A DNA stretch of 59,112 bases from Hyphomicrobiales bacterium (GCA_021775555.1 JAJFHP010000032.1:1-59112); one strand, 5' to 3'; shown: positions 34,490 to 44,794, numbered from the stretch's first letter. Notes: generated from the sequence alone by a model not told the origin. Made by a program: numbers and translations.

Positions 34490-34996
34490 TCATCGCCAGG
34501 CAAATGCGACTTTGCGCAAGGACTGATCGCCAAATTGCTCAAGGCCTTCAGAGATCTGCCCGCCACCCAGATGCTGATAGATCGTGCAGGCTCGCTCATT
34601 ACAGGCAAGCGACCAGATGCACAGTCCGGCCAGGTGGTGCGCCGACAGCTCGGCCCTGGCGGCATGGAACAATCGGCCGCCAAAGCCAACCCCTTGCTCT
34701 GCGGGTCGGACGTAAAGCTCGAAAATCTCACCCTTGTAGGGTGTGCCGCGCATCCGGCTGCGACCGAGGGTCACATAACCTGACACCTCGCCATCGAACT
34801 CAAGAACCTGAGCCGACAGGCCGTTTCGAAGTGTGTTTTGCCACCAGCCCGGGCCATGGCGTGCAATCATTTGCTCCAGATGAAGATGAGGAATGAGACC
34901 CTGGTAGGTCTGGCGCCAAGCCTCTTCATGCACGCGCGCGATGTCGTGAGCATCGTCGCTCGCTGCATTGCGGATGGATATGAGGCCGGTAGTCAT
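34490..34996 (-). CDS. GNAT-family N-acetyltransferase
   Basis: The 168-residue protein is a compact GNAT enzyme: IRNAASDDAHDIARVHEEAWRQTYQGLIP is the typical start of the RimI/YhbS-like type, and the acetyl-CoA loop is VRPAEQGVGFGGRLFHAARAEL (it has Gly-Val-Gly-Phe-Gly in place of the more common GxGxG/A). The C-terminal NERACTIYQHLGG is conserved. The substrate is unknown. Confidence 0.85.
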   Translation of the reverse strand: MTTGLISIRNAASDDAHDIARVHEEAWRQTYQGLIPHLHLEQMIARHGPGWWQNTLRNGLSAQVLEFDGEVSGYVTLGRSRMRGTPYKGEIFELYVRPAEQGVGFGGRLFHAARAELSAHHLAGLCIWSLACNERACTIYQHLGGGQISEGLEQFGDQSLRKVAFAWR

Positions 34997-35052
34997 ATGC
35001 GCAATGATAGCGCGCTCATAGGGCTACGCAATGGCGCGGTTGAGTTTTTTGC

Positions 35053-36867
35053 TCAGCTTGCCGCGCGCTCGGCGCGCTTTCTCTCATGCGGATCAAGATG
35101 GCGCTTGCGAAGACGGATCGACTCAGGCGTCACCTCGACCAGTTCATCATCACCGATGAAGGCCAGCGCCTTCTCCAGCGTCAGGATCATGGGCGGCGTC
35201 AACGCCACGGCATCATCCTTGCCAGAAGCCCGCATATTGGTCAGCTTCTTGCCCTTCAGCACATTCACTTCCAGGTCGTTTCCACGGGTATGCCCGCCGA
35301 CGATCATACCTTCATACACGCGCGTCCCCGGCTTGATCATCAGTGGCCCGCGATCCTCCAGGTTCCACAACGCGAAGGCCACCGCATTGCCTTGAGCGTT
35401 GGAAATGAGAACGCCTGTGCGCCGGCCCTGAATGGAGCCCTTGAATGGTGCATAGGAGTGGAACACGCGGTTCATGACAGCCGTACCGCGCGTATCGGTG
35501 AGAAGCTCGCTCTGATAGCCGATGAGCCCGCGCGTCGGTGATTGGAAGATGAGCCGCTGGCGCCCGCCGCCCGAAGGCTTCATCTCCAGCAATTCCGCCT
35601 TGCGCTCGTTGAGTTTGCTCACCACAGCGCCGGCAAATTCCTCATCCACATCGATTATCACTTCTTCAACCGGCTCGAGGCTCTGGCCCGTATCAGGGTC
35701 GCTTTGCAGCACTACCTGGGGGCGCGACACGGTGAGTTCAAAGCCTTCCCGGCGCATGGTCTCGATCAGGATGGCAAGCTGCAATTCACCGCGCCCTGCA
35801 ACATCGAACGAGTCCTTGTCGCCGGTATCGGTGATTGTCAGCGCCACATTGCCTTCCGCCTCGCGCATCAACCGCTCGCGGATGACACGGCTTTGAACCT
35901 TGGAGCCTTCCTGGCCGGCCAGCGGTCCGTCATTGATGCGGAAGGTCATAGCCAGCGTTGGTGGATCGACCGGATCGGATGCCAGCGCGGTGGTCACGGA
36001 TATATCGCACAATGTGTCCGACACGGTTGCTTTTGAAAGCCCCGCGATGGCGACGATGTCTCCGGCCACGGCGCGTTCCACGGACTTGCGCTCCAGCCCG
36101 TCGAAGGAAAGCAGTTTGGTTATCCGCCCGCGCTCAACGACCTTGCCTTCGCGACTCAGCGCCTGGATGGTTTCGTTGGGCGCGACAGATCCGCTTGTGA
36201 TGCGCCCGGTGAGGATACGCCCGAGAAACGGGTCGGCCTCCAGGGTTGTCGCCAGCATGGAGAATGCACCCACTTCAGTGGTCGGCTCAGGAACATGGGA
36301 GACGACAAGATCGAACAGCGGACCCATTCCATCTCTTGGGCCCTCGGGCGCGGTGGCCATCCAGCCTTCCTTGGCGGAGCCGTAAAGAATAGGGAAATCC
36401 AGCTGCTCATCCGAGGCATCGAGCGATGCGAACAGATCGAACACCTCGTTGACGACATAGGCGTGGCGTTCGTCTGACTTGTCGATCTTGTTGATGGCTA
36501 CGATCGGCCTCAACCCAAGCTTCAGCGCTTTCGAGACAACGAATTTGGTTTGCGGCATGGGCCCTTCCGCCGCATCGACGAGCACTATGACGCCGTCAAC
36601 CATGTTAAGGATCCGCTCTACCTCGCCGCCGAAATCCGCATGGCCAGGCGTATCAACAATGTTAATGCGGGTGTCTTTCCACGTCAGAGACGTACATTTG
36701 GCGAGGATGGTGATGCCCCGTTCGCGCTCCAGATCGCCAGAATCCATGGCCCGTTCGGCAACCTTCTGATTGTCTCGGAAAGCTCCGGATTGCTTCAATA
36801 AAATATCGATCAGCGTGGTCTTGCCATGGTCAACATGGGCGATGATGGCGATGTTTCGCAGGGACAT
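35053..36867 (-). CDS. typA: Ribosome-associated translational GTPase TypA/BipA
   Basis: The 604-residue GTPase binds 70S ribosomes, needed at low temperature and in stress. The G1 motif is [10 protein letters not shown]2 ERERGITI, G3 [11 protein letters not shown] and G4 NKIDKSD; the C-terminal BipA-specific part includes [20 protein letters not shown] 36867 gives MSLRNIAII, the family start. The frame runs back to 37188 across the divergent promoter region and is not credible as coding. It ends with a Lys/Arg-rich tail. Confidence 0.96.
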   Translation of the reverse strand: MSLRNIAIIAHVDHGKTTLIDILLKQSGAFRDNQKVAERAMDSGDLERERGITILAKCTSLTWKDTRINIVDTPGHADFGGEVERILNMVDGVIVLVDAAEGPMPQTKFVVSKALKLGLRPIVAINKIDKSDERHAYVVNEVFDLFASLDASDEQLDFPILYGSAKEGWMATAPEGPRDGMGPLFDLVVSHVPEPTTEVGAFSMLATTLEADPFLGRILTGRITSGSVAPNETIQALSREGKVVERGRITKLLSFDGLERKSVERAVAGDIVAIAGLSKATVSDTLCDISVTTALASDPVDPPTLAMTFRINDGPLAGQEGSKVQSRVIRERLMREAEGNVALTITDTGDKDSFDVAGRGELQLAILIETMRREGFELTVSRPQVVLQSDPDTGQSLEPVEEVIIDVDEEFAGAVVSKLNERKAELLEMKPSGGGRQRLIFQSPTRGLIGYQSELLTDTRGTAVMNRVFHSYAPFKGSIQGRRTGVLISNAQGNAVAFALWNLEDRGPLMIKPGTRVYEGMIVGGHTRGNDLEVNVLKGKKLTNMRASGKDDAVALTPPMILTLEKALAFIGDDELVEVTPESIRLRKRHLDPHERKRAERAAS

Positions 36868-37044
36868 TGGTTTTTCTCTTGGATATGGCGGGGCGCAATA
36901 AGGGTCAGCGCCGCCCGGCGCGCCCTTATAGGGGCAAGGTGGCCTCCCATGCAAATGCTCATATCCTCCCAACTTGCACGCTTCATGCATTGCAAGGCCC
37001 ATGAGGCCAATGAAGGTCCCAATTTGGGACAGGAGGGACAAGTT

Positions 37045-37299
37045 ATGATGACAGAAGGTCAGACAGCTCCAACCGAGATGAAAGCGCGCCGCGCCGTGCG
37101 CATTCATGTCAATGGCGGCACGGTCATGGAAGGTAATCTCGTGGTGCCGAAGACACGCGGCATCGGCGAGCTTCTCAATGGCAAGCATCCGTTTCTGGAA
37201 TTTGAAACGTCACGTGGCGAGAAGATTTATATCTCCAAGCCATCTATCCAGACGGTGCAGATGCTGGACCTGCCCAAGCCGCAAATGGGAAGGGCCTAG
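37045..37299 (+). CDS. Small conserved hypothetical protein
   Basis: The 84-residue protein has a basic ARRAVRIHV entry followed by GGTVMEGNLVVPK, LLNGKHPFLEFE and GEKIYISKPSIQTV, a pattern of short beta-strands like a small barrel that could bind nucleic acid or a nucleotide (inference). I cannot name a family. ATG 37045 (MMTEGQ) has GGAGGG upstream. A decayed partial copy lies at 38457-38613. It is divergent from typA. Confidence 0.7.
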   Translation: MMTEGQTAPTEMKARRAVRIHVNGGTVMEGNLVVPKTRGIGELLNGKHPFLEFETSRGEKIYISKPSIQTVQMLDLPKPQMGRA

Positions 37300-37419
37300 C
37301 CCGTTCTCTATCTGCCATCTTGATAAAAAGCTGAAGACGATAGCCAGCACCTATCAATTGCCTTCGTTTGTGGGTTTTGCCAGACTTCTCCTTGAATAAG
37401 TCCATTGAGGAACGTCACG

Positions 37420-38070
37420 GTGAAGGACTGGATACATCGCGCAATTGGCCTGGAGGCACTCGACAGGCAGTCGCAGGATCAGCTTGCGAGCCTCAATAGC
37501 CTCAATCTTCCATTGGGAAAAGTACTGTTCAGGCCCGGAGATGAGGTCACTGGTTTTGTACTTGTGATCGCCGGTCGTGTAGACGTTTACCTGACTGGAC
37601 ATACGGGTCGGGAAATCCTTCTTTATAGTGTTTCGCCCGGGGAAACATGCGTGCAGACCACGCTCGGCCTTTTGGGCGAGGAAGATTACTCTGCTGAAGC
37701 TGTGGCAGAAACCGATATTGAAGTCGTGATCATACCAAAGCCTCTCTTCCTGGACCTGCTCGCATCCTCTGCCCCCTTTCGGACATTTGTTTTTCATGCT
37801 TTCGCCAGCAGGCTGCAATCGATCATGCATGTTCTCGAGCAAGTCGCTTTTATCAAGGTCGAAGAACGCCTGATCTCCATCTTGTTGGAGCGATCGGATG
37901 AATCCGGCTTGGTTCACAACACTCATCAGGAGCTCGCCACCGCGATTGGGACAGCCCGGGAAGTCGTTTCAAGGCGTCTTGAGCTCCTAGGCAGGAAAGG
38001 GCTGGTGACACTCGAAAGGGGTAATATCCAGATAACCAATCAAGCCGGACTGGAGAGCCTGATATCTTGA
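37420..38070 (+). CDS. Crp/Fnr-family regulator
   Basis: The 216-residue protein has a cyclic-nucleotide-binding-type barrel (about 10-130) and a C-terminal winged helix (HQELATAIGTAREVVSRRLELLGRKG). It lacks the N-terminal Cys set of Fnr and the full cAMP-binding PRSA motif, so its signal is unknown. GTG 37420 is preferred, with TGAGGA eight bases upstream; a TTG at 37405 is in frame. In other proteobacteria such regulators sit beside small DUF2892/YgaP-like membrane proteins, and one follows here at 38175. Confidence 0.88.
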   Translation: MKDWIHRAIGLEALDRQSQDQLASLNSLNLPLGKVLFRPGDEVTGFVLVIAGRVDVYLTGHTGREILLYSVSPGETCVQTTLGLLGEEDYSAEAVAETDIEVVIIPKPLFLDLLASSAPFRTFVFHAFASRLQSIMHVLEQVAFIKVEERLISILLERSDESGLVHNTHQELATAIGTAREVVSRRLELLGRKGLVTLERGNIQITNQAGLESLIS

Positions 38071-38174
38071 TCTTCCTGGTTGTGTGACCATGTCACTGAC
38101 AAATTTTGCTCATGCTGCTTGAGTGGCTTCATTGGTAATCCCCGCAACGGGCGGGAGATTCAAGGAGGCATGAC

Positions 38175-38381
38175 ATGTTCAAGAAAAATGTTGGGACAAT
38201 TGACCGTGCAGCAAGGGTCATTGCAGGGTTCGTACTCTTGGCGCTGTTTTTCATCTATCCAGATGCATCCTGGCGCTACTGGACATTGATCGGGATCATC
38301 CCGATTGCAACCGGGTTGATGTCGAATTGTCCTCTCTACTCGATCCTGGGCGTTTCCACCTGTCCTGCAAAAAGCGCCTGA
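38175..38381 (+). CDS. DUF2892 membrane protein (YgaP-TM-like)
   Basis: The 68-residue protein has the DUF2892 signature: MFKKNVGTIDRAARVIAG, two transmembrane helices (about 14-32 and 36-54), and SNCPLYSILGVSTC with paired cysteines. This is the membrane part of YgaP-like rhodanese proteins and occurs alone in many genomes, often near sulfide- or redox-responsive regulators. AAGGAGG lies six bases before the ATG. It is 104 bp after the Crp/Fnr gene and is probably controlled by it. Confidence 0.9.
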   Translation: MFKKNVGTIDRAARVIAGFVLLALFFIYPDASWRYWTLIGIIPIATGLMSNCPLYSILGVSTCPAKSA

Positions 38382-38456
38382 TAGCAAATACCTGAAACAC
38401 AAGCCCACATATTGTCAGGCTGATGATGCCTGGTGATTGACCCATGTCAGGTCACC

Positions 38457-38613
38457 GGCGGCATGGTCATGGAAGGTAATCTCGTGGTGCCGAAGACACG
38501 CGGCATTTGCGAGATGCTAAATGGCAGGTACCCGTTTCTGCAATTTGAAACATTGCGTGGCGAGAAGATTTATAGCTCCAAGCCATCTGTCCAGATGCTG
38601 GGCCTGCCAAAGC
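38457..38613 (+). pseudogene. Decayed 5'-truncated copy of the 37045 gene
   Basis: From 38457 (GGCGGCATGGTCATGGAAGG) the sequence follows 37114 (GGCGGCACGGTCATGGAAGG) closely: VMEGNLVVPKTRGI, then CEMLNGRYPFLQFE against GELLNGKHPFLEFE, GEKIYSSKPS against GEKIYISKPS, and a three-codon deletion near the end. The first 23 codons and the ribosome site are absent, and the frame runs on to 38744 in unrelated sequence. The copy is a remnant, not a working gene. The Crp/DUF2892 pair lies between the original and the copy. The rest of the 38382-38722 gap holds nothing else that I recognise. Confidence 0.85.
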
Positions 38614-38722
38614 AGGGCGGCGGCGCCAGCAGATCCTGGCTTTTACGTCTGCGCGGCCTCAGGAATTCGTCGCCGCGTAGCTTATTTGCTGTACGGGCCC
38701 ACATAGCGCTCGTTCCAAAACT

Positions 38723-39175
38723 TTACCTGACCACCAGCCGGTAGCTGGCATGACAGGCGACACAATTCTGCATCAGCACTCCAAGTTTTTCAGTGATTAT
38801 CTGCACGTTGCCCATTTCTGTTGCTTCTCGCGCAAGTCCATCGAACAGTTTATGAGTGGGTCCGCCCAGTTCCTTAAATCCCATGGGCAGCTTGTGCATC
38901 AGCGAAACAGGAATGTCATGGGTCGCAACCATGCCGCTGCGCCGCGCGGCTTTCGCCACGGAATTCATGTCATTGGCGGCCAGCCCCTGCACAACTTCCT
39001 GAATGCTGTCCAGAAAGCCGCGCATTTCTGCCAGTATGATGTTTCTTTCCGCCGCCGTAAGCTCGATCGCCGTGCGGTCATCACTGGCCGCAGCCTGCCC
39101 GCGATCAATGAACATATACGCTGCGCCCGCGATCAGCATGAATAGGGATAGAAAAGTGATCCTGTAGTTGTTCAT
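38723..39175 (-). CDS. Periplasmic c'-type cytochrome
   Basis: The 150-residue protein has a membrane-targeting N-terminus (ITFLSLFMLIAGAAYMF) and a four-helix-bundle c' body ending in the heme motif CVACHASYRL, as in cytochrome c' (CxxCH near the C-terminus). Such proteins bind NO or CO, or move electrons in the periplasm. ATG 39175 is chosen because GGAG lies six bases upstream; a TTG/ATG at 39187 is in frame. It is about 0.8 kb from the Crp/Fnr gene, convergent with its transcript. Confidence 0.85.
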   Translation of the reverse strand: MNNYRITFLSLFMLIAGAAYMFIDRGQAAASDDRTAIELTAAERNIILAEMRGFLDSIQEVVQGLAANDMNSVAKAARRSGMVATHDIPVSLMHKLPMGFKELGGPTHKLFDGLAREATEMGNVQIITEKLGVLMQNCVACHASYRLVVR

Positions 39176-39302
39176 TGTTTTCTCCATCGCGCTTACACCC
39201 CAAGACCACCTGAAAGGCGTGAAATATTGAACACCAAAAACCGTTGCGCCTGATTCAGATGCCGGAATATCCGAGGCGGCTCGGCTCGTTAAGAGAGCGC
39301 TC

Positions 39303-40526
39303 TTACCCTTTTCGCTTCCGTGCCGCCAAACTCCGCAGCCTTAGCGCATTCAGCTTGATGAAGCCTTCAGCATCCTGCTGGTCGTAAGCGCCTTCATCGT
39401 CCTCAAAAGTGACGAGCTCTTCTGAATAGAGCGAACTGGGGCTGCTGCGGCCTTCAACGATGACATTGCCCTTGTAGAGCTTGAGCCTCACCTCGCCTGT
39501 GACTCTCTCTTGGCTCTTGTCCACTAGCGCCTGCAGCATTTCGCGCTCCGGTGCGAACCAGAAGCCGTAATAAACAAGCTCCGCATAGCGCGGCATGAGC
39601 TGGTCTTTCAGATGCGCCGCTTCCCGATCGAGGGTGAGCGATTCAATCGCCCGGTGTGCGGCAAGCAGGATCGTGCCGCCCGGCGTCTCGTAGATACCGC
39701 GCGACTTCATACCGACAAAACGGTTTTCCACCAAATCCACCCTGCCGATGCCATTGTCCCGCCCCAGATCGTTGAGCGCCGCCAGCAGCGATGCCGGCGA
39801 GAGCGCTTTTCCGTTCAGTGAAACAGCGTCGCCTTTCTCAAATCCAATTGAAATTTCGGTCGCCTTGTCGGGGGCTTCTTCGGGCGAGAGCGTGCGCATG
39901 AACACATAGTCCGGCGGTGCGACGTTGGGGTCTTCCAGCACCTTGCCCTCGGAGGATGAGTGCAGAATGTTGGCATCAACCGAGAAGGGCGCTTCGCCGC
40001 GCTTGTCCTTGGGCACCGGGATCTGGTGCTTCTCGGCGAATTCGATCAGGTCTTCGCGGGACACAAAATCCCATTCGCGCCACGGCGCAATCACCTTGAT
40101 GTCCGGGTCAAGCGCATAGGCGGCCAGCTCAAAGCGCACCTGGTCGTTGCCCTTGCCCGTCGCCCCGTGGGAAATGGCGTCCGCGCCCGTCTCCCGGGCG
40201 ATCTCGACGAGACGCTTGGAAATAAGTGGCCGGGCGATGGAGGTGCCGAGCAGGTAGACGCCCTCATAGAGCGCATTGGCCCTGAACATGGGAAATACGA
40301 AGTCCGCCACGAACTCCTCGCGCAAATCCTCAATATAGATTTCCTTGATGCCGAGCAGCTCAGCCTTGGCCCTTGCAGGTTCAAGTTCCTCGCCTTGTCC
40401 AAGGTCAGCGGTAAAGGTCACCACTTCACAGTCATAGGTCTCGGTCAGCCATTTGAGGATGATCGAGGTATCGAGACCGCCTGAATAGGCGAGAACAACC
40501 TTGTTGATTTTTTCAGCCTTGGCCAT
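39303..40526 (-). CDS. argG: Argininosuccinate synthase
   Basis: ArgG joins citrulline and aspartate with ATP in arginine synthesis. The 407-residue protein starts [22 protein letters not shown], with the SGGLDTS P-loop, and keeps the [14 protein letters not shown] segment and [13 protein letters not shown] 40526 gives the normal family start; the frame runs on to 40721 with no similarity. Length is typical. Confidence 0.97.
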   Translation of the reverse strand: MAKAEKINKVVLAYSGGLDTSIILKWLTETYDCEVVTFTADLGQGEELEPARAKAELLGIKEIYIEDLREEFVADFVFPMFRANALYEGVYLLGTSIARPLISKRLVEIARETGADAISHGATGKGNDQVRFELAAYALDPDIKVIAPWREWDFVSREDLIEFAEKHQIPVPKDKRGEAPFSVDANILHSSSEGKVLEDPNVAPPDYVFMRTLSPEEAPDKATEISIGFEKGDAVSLNGKALSPASLLAALNDLGRDNGIGRVDLVENRFVGMKSRGIYETPGGTILLAAHRAIESLTLDREAAHLKDQLMPRYAELVYYGFWFAPEREMLQALVDKSQERVTGEVRLKLYKGNVIVEGRSSPSSLYSEELVTFEDDEGAYDQQDAEGFIKLNALRLRSLAARKRKG

Positions 40527-40609
40527 CGGTTTACACCTTGCAATTTCAAGTTTGGCGGCACTATAGGGATGTGGCGCGACCCGGCAAGCTAATGCTAATC
40601 TCATCCCCC

Positions 40610-41221
40610 ATGTCCAAGCTCGATTTCTGGTACGAATTCGCCTCCACCTATTCCTATCTTTCCGCGATGCGGATTGAGGATATGGCTCGCAATGCCGATG
40701 TCGAGGTGCGATGGAGGCCATTCCTGCTTGGCCCCTTCTTCAAGGCTCAAGGCTGGGCCACATCTCCTTTCAAAGAGCAGGTAGAAAAGGGCCGCTACAT
40801 GGTCCGCGATATGGAGCGAATATGCGCCGTGCGCGAACTTCCCTTTCAGATGCCTGATCCGTTCCCGCAAAATGGTCTTTATGCCGCGCGTCTGGCTCTC
40901 ATTGGTGAGGATGAAGGCTGGGCGGGGCGGTTTAGCCGGCTGGTCTTCAAGGAGCAATTCGCAGGCAACCTGCAGCTTGACGACAAAACCGGGCTCGGCG
41001 ACTGCCTGAGCGCCATCGGGCTTGATGCAAGTTCGCTAATGACCAGGATAGAAACACCTGAAATCAAGAAGCGTTTGCGTACACAGACCGATGATGCGCA
41101 GGCGCTGGGCCTGTTCGGCGCACCCACATTCTTATGCGAGGATGGGGAAATGTTCTGGGGCGACGACCGGCTGGAACAGGCGCTTGACTGGCAAAGATCG
41201 GAAACCAATCCCGCGGCATGA
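40610..41221 (+). CDS. DsbA-family isomerase (2-hydroxychromene-2-carboxylate isomerase-like)
   Basis: The 203-residue thioredoxin-fold protein has [20 protein letters not shown] at its start, the HCCA isomerase / kappa-GST form in which the CxxC is replaced by Ser-x-Tyr (here FASTYSY), and a C-terminal [24 protein letters not shown], with the cis-Pro in GAPTF. Relatives use glutathione to isomerise ring-opened naphthalene metabolites, but many are of unknown role. ATG 40610 begins [13 protein letters not shown] 40592 is possible. It is divergent from argG. Confidence 0.85.
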   Translation: MSKLDFWYEFASTYSYLSAMRIEDMARNADVEVRWRPFLLGPFFKAQGWATSPFKEQVEKGRYMVRDMERICAVRELPFQMPDPFPQNGLYAARLALIGEDEGWAGRFSRLVFKEQFAGNLQLDDKTGLGDCLSAIGLDASSLMTRIETPEIKKRLRTQTDDAQALGLFGAPTFLCEDGEMFWGDDRLEQALDWQRSETNPAA

Positions 41222-41285
41222 AACGGGTGGCGCCTGGGCGTGAATACGGATATTCACACGCAAAAGCTGATATGGGAAATGATCC

Positions 41286-41930
41286 ATGGAATTCATGCCG
41301 GACCTGTCTGTCCTTTTCGCTTTCACTCTGACGGCAGTGGTCGTCATCCTGGCGCCCGGTCCCGACATGACGTTCTTTCTCGGCAAGACACTTACGCAGG
41401 GACGCCGCGCAGGTATCGTGTCTTATCTCGGCGCATCGCTGGGTCTTATCGTCCATACCGTGTTTGCCGCATTTGGCCTATCAGCGCTTCTCGCGGCCTC
41501 GGAAACGGCCTTCACCGCGGTTAAAATTGCGGGTGCAATTTATTTGCTGTGGCTCGCCTTTGACGCCGTTCGCAACGGATCCGCACTTGCAGTCCCTTCT
41601 GAAGAGACCAAGCCGCAGAATTTGCGTGAAATCTTTTCGCTCGGTGTCGGTATCAATCTCTTGAACCCGAAGATCGTGCTTTTCTTCGTGACCTTCCTGC
41701 CGCAGTTTATCTCGGGCGCTGACCCGGAGGCTGCTTCCAAGCTCCTGTTCCTTGGTCTCTATTTCATAGCCCTGGCGGTTCCGTTTTGCCTTGCCATTAT
41801 TTTTGCTGCCGACAGGATAGCTGCAACTGTAAAGCGCTCTCCCTTCTCGCTGCGCATCCTTGATTGGATATTCGCGAGTGTCCTAGCCGGTTTTGCTGTG
41901 CGTTTGTTGCTGGAGCCAGTGCGGCGATAA
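41286..41930 (+). CDS. LysE-family exporter
   Basis: The 214-residue protein has six hydrophobic helices and the LysE/RhtB signature APGPDMTFFLGKTLTQGRRAGIVSYLGASLG at the second helix region, and GVGINLLNPKIVLFFVTFLPQF. Such proteins export amino acids or related small molecules by proton exchange. The substrate is unknown. GGAAA lies before the ATG, with a second in-frame ATG at 41295. It follows the isomerase gene on the same strand. Confidence 0.9.
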   Translation: MEFMPDLSVLFAFTLTAVVVILAPGPDMTFFLGKTLTQGRRAGIVSYLGASLGLIVHTVFAAFGLSALLAASETAFTAVKIAGAIYLLWLAFDAVRNGSALAVPSEETKPQNLREIFSLGVGINLLNPKIVLFFVTFLPQFISGADPEAASKLLFLGLYFIALAVPFCLAIIFAADRIAATVKRSPFSLRILDWIFASVLAGFAVRLLLEPVRR

Positions 41931-41936
41931 GCGCGG

Positions 41937-42368
41937 TTACGCCCTCGCACCCGCCAGCGCCCAGTAGCAAAAGCCACCGATGAAGCCGCTTGCTGCAAAC
42001 AGGCTCATATAACTGGAGAACGGCGATGCAGCATTTTCAGCAGAGCGCGCGAGGATGGGGATAACGGCGAGCGCCGCTCCACCGGCAAGCATGTAATAGA
42101 GGCTTGAGCGTATGCGCATCACTTCGCCGACGATCACAGCCAGCAAGCCCGGTAGCGCTGTGAGCGCGGGCACCACAGCCGTGGTGAAGAAAATAGCGGC
42201 AAAGACCTCGGCGCCATGCCAGAGAAACTCATCACCTTCAGCGCCCGCACGGATTTCATCGCCCAGCCAGTATATCCCCATTGAAAACAGGACAACGAGC
42301 GCAATCGAGACGGCGATACCAAAGGCGATCACCACCCACATCCAGCGCAGGATCGTTTTGAAAATCAC
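41937..42368 (-). CDS. Four-helix membrane protein
   Basis: The 143-residue protein has four hydrophobic segments (about 8-34, 52-75, 90-107, 118-138) and no motif that I recognise. It overlaps the rlmN stop by four bases (ATGA), so it is translationally coupled to rlmN and probably part of one transcript. The function is unknown. Confidence 0.75.
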   Translation of the reverse strand: MIFKTILRWMWVVIAFGIAVSIALVVLFSMGIYWLGDEIRAGAEGDEFLWHGAEVFAAIFFTTAVVPALTALPGLLAVIVGEVMRIRSSLYYMLAGGAALAVIPILARSAENAASPFSSYMSLFAASGFIGGFCYWALAGARA

Positions 42369-43528
42369 GATACGCTCACCTCGGTGCGCAGCTCACTTGC
42401 ACGCTTCTTGACGCTTTCCGATTTAAGTTGCCCGCAGGCCGCCATGATGTCCCGGCCCCGGGGCGAGCGAACGGGAGACGCATAACCCGCCCGGTTCACG
42501 ACTTCGGCAAACGTCTCGATCTGCTCCCATGTCGAACATTCATAGGGCGCACCGGGCCAGGGGTTGAATGGAATGAGATTGATCTTGGCCGGGATGCCCT
42601 TGAGCAGCCGGACCAGTTCCTTGGCATCGGAAATGGAATCGTTCACGTCTTTCAGCATCACATACTCGAATGTGATGCGCTTGGCGTTGGAGAGCGAGGG
42701 GTATTGGCGGCAGGCCTCCAGCAACTCGGCAATAGGCCATTTGCGGTTGATCGGTACCAGTTCATCGCGCAACTCATCGCGCACCGCATGAAGCGAAATT
42801 GCCAGCATGGTGTTCGCTTCCTCTCCCCAGCGCGGAATTTCCGGCACCACGCCCGAGGTCGACAGGGTGATGCGGCGTTTGGAGAAAGCAAGACCATCGC
42901 TGGCAGACGCAATGGCCATGGCATCGCGCACATGCTCGAAATTATACAGCGGCTCGCCCATGCCCATGAGCACGATATTGGTGATTTTCCGCTCGACTTC
43001 CGGCAGGCCAGTGGGGTCGTCAGCCTCGACGCCCACCCAGTCGCCGATGCGATCACGCGCCAGCATGATTTGTCCGACAATCTCGCCAGGGCTGAGGTTG
43101 CGTACCAGCTTCTGCGTTCCCGTGTGACAGAAGGTGCAGGTGAGGGTACAGCCCACCTGGCTGGAGAGGCACAAGGTTCCACGGCTGGGCTCCGGGATAT
43201 AGACAGTCTCGATGAGCGGGCCCTGCCCGCCCGGTTTATCGGGCAGCAGCCGCAGCAACCATTTTCGTGTCCCATCGCTTGACACCTGCTCGGTGACGAT
43301 CTCGGGCCGTGCCAGTGAATGACTCTCAGCAAGCTGCCCTCGCAGCTCCTTCGAGAGCGTGGTCATCTGGTCAATACCGGCACTCCCGCGCGCATAAAGC
43401 CAGTTCCAGACTTGAGCCGAGCGCATACGCCGCGCCTTTTCCGGCACGCCGAGTGCTGCAAAGGCGTTGCCCAAATCAGCGGGGCTGAGGCCAATCAAAG
43501 TTGGCTTTATATATTCTGAATTGCTCAT
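42365..43528 (-). CDS. rlmN: Dual-specificity 23S rRNA/tRNA adenine C2-methyltransferase
   Basis: RlmN is a radical-SAM enzyme that methylates A2503 of 23S rRNA and A37 of some tRNAs. The 387-residue protein has the radical-SAM Cys triad [11 protein letters not shown] (C-x3-C-x2-C), the GMGEPLYN motif, and the mechanistic Cys in the C-terminal [18 protein letters not shown] 43528 is the family start. Confidence 0.96.
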   Translation of the reverse strand: MSNSEYIKPTLIGLSPADLGNAFAALGVPEKARRMRSAQVWNWLYARGSAGIDQMTTLSKELRGQLAESHSLARPEIVTEQVSSDGTRKWLLRLLPDKPGGQGPLIETVYIPEPSRGTLCLSSQVGCTLTCTFCHTGTQKLVRNLSPGEIVGQIMLARDRIGDWVGVEADDPTGLPEVERKITNIVLMGMGEPLYNFEHVRDAMAIASASDGLAFSKRRITLSTSGVVPEIPRWGEEANTMLAISLHAVRDELRDELVPINRKWPIAELLEACRQYPSLSNAKRITFEYVMLKDVNDSISDAKELVRLLKGIPAKINLIPFNPWPGAPYECSTWEQIETFAEVVNRAGYASPVRSPRGRDIMAACGQLKSESVKKRASELRTEVSVS

Positions 43529-43578
43529 TGCCTGCGCGGTTTAGCACAAGGCGGGGGAGTATGGGAAAGGCTGATCTG

Positions 43579-44082
43579 CTACTTACAAGCCGCAGCTGCC
43601 GCATCCAACGCCTTGGAAATTCCCTTGAGGGAATATTCGTCCGTGGTCAGCGTGCCGCGTTTCGAGCGCCCCTGCACGACCATGGTGGTGCCGCCCTTCA
43701 TGGCCGCCACAACCTGTTTCTCCACGGCGGCCTTCTCGACATAAGCGCCCTCACCCTTGGTGAAGAGCTTGAAACTCTTGTCGCCAATCTTGATGGTCGC
43801 CGGAACGCCCGGTTTCAGCGGATAGCCCAGCTTCAGGCTGATCTCGCCCGTGACCTTGTCCTTGGGCCAGTCGGACACGTAGAAATAGATCGGGTCGCGC
43901 TTGACGTTTTTGGGTTTTGTGGAGCGCGGCTGTGCGGCGGCGAAGCAGGTTTTCTTACCCCCCGTATCATGTGCATAGACCGCCCAGTCCCCGCTCTTGA
44001 CCTTGAATGTTGCCTTTTGCGCGAGCGCTGGCGTTGCCGAAACGGCGAATACTATAGCCCCTGCCATAAAATACTTGTTCAT
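43579..44082 (-). CDS. Invasion-associated locus B (IalB) family protein
   Basis: The 167-residue protein has a signal peptide (cleavage after ALA, about residue 21) and the IalB fold: GDWAVYAHDTGGKKTCFAAAQP, ISLKLGYPL, VVQGRSKRGTLTTDEYSLKG and a C-terminal Cys. It is periplasmic and widespread in Hyphomicrobiales, with a role in Bartonella erythrocyte invasion; in free-living species its role is unknown. Confidence 0.88.
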   Translation of the reverse strand: MNKYFMAGAIVFAVSATPALAQKATFKVKSGDWAVYAHDTGGKKTCFAAAQPRSTKPKNVKRDPIYFYVSDWPKDKVTGEISLKLGYPLKPGVPATIKIGDKSFKLFTKGEGAYVEKAAVEKQVVAAMKGGTTMVVQGRSKRGTLTTDEYSLKGISKALDAAAAACK

Positions 44083-44192
44083 CTAGCCTTCCCCCCTAGA
44101 GTTCTGACCCTAGACCGCATCAGCTAAAACATACGCTCTTCACAACTGTTTGACCAGTGTTTGGCATTGATTCTTATGCAAAAAGACGTTGC

Positions 44193-44753
44193 TCAGCGCT
44201 TTTTCGGCCCCCCGAACACATGCATGTCAGGCAGATCAACGGCTCCCCCTTCGCTCACGGGGCGCGGCGCAAAGCGTCCGAGTGTACGCACCCGGTCATA
44301 CATGACGATGGCCCCGGCCATGGCGACATTGATGCAAAAGGCCGTCGGGATCTTGACGATATGATCGCATCGTTCAAGGATTTCAGGCGATAATTCGCCC
44401 CTTTCAGGCCCCAGAATATAGGCCGCCTGTAGCGGATGGCGGAAACTGGGCAGCTCCACAGCGCCCTCGACCAGCTCCACCCCCACCAGCCGGCAGCCTT
44501 GCGGAAGCGCCATGTCCTGAGGGGCCTTCCAGTGATAAAGCGGAACGTGGAATGGCGTCTTGGAGGTATCGGCCCTGGCCTCGAGCGCGGTGTAATGGGC
44601 GCCGACGGTGAACACGAAACTGGCTCCGAATGCGTGGCCCGAGCGCACCATGTTGCCAAGATTCAACTGCTTGGAAATCCGCTCCGAGCCAATGGCGAAA
44701 TAACCGCGGGTCTTGCCGGGTTGAGACGGTGTATTGAAATCAGCATCTCTCAT
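44193..44753 (-). CDS. SpoU/TrmH-type RNA methyltransferase
   Basis: The 186-residue protein is a minimal SpoU-type trefoil-knot methyltransferase: N-terminal RGYFAIGSERISKQLNLGNMVRSGHAFGA, then the knot segments YILGPERGELSPEIL and CINVAMAGAIVMYDR, which bind S-adenosylmethionine. The target base cannot be told from sequence; a tRNA 2'-O-methyltransferase role is likely. Confidence 0.87.
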   Translation of the reverse strand: MRDADFNTPSQPGKTRGYFAIGSERISKQLNLGNMVRSGHAFGASFVFTVGAHYTALEARADTSKTPFHVPLYHWKAPQDMALPQGCRLVGVELVEGAVELPSFRHPLQAAYILGPERGELSPEILERCDHIVKIPTAFCINVAMAGAIVMYDRVRTLGRFAPRPVSEGGAVDLPDMHVFGGPKKR

Positions 44754-44794
44754 GCACCCTTATCGCTGCTCAAAGCATCGGGGCGCAAGCGGAG

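Noticed and set aside
36868-37188. Long N-terminal extension of typA
   Set aside because: TypA proteins start at MSLRNIAII. The extension covers the divergent promoter region and the 37045 gene start.
37320-37357. TTGATA...TATCAA as an Fnr box before the Crp/Fnr gene
   Set aside because: The half-sites are 26 bp apart, whereas Fnr boxes have four bases between.
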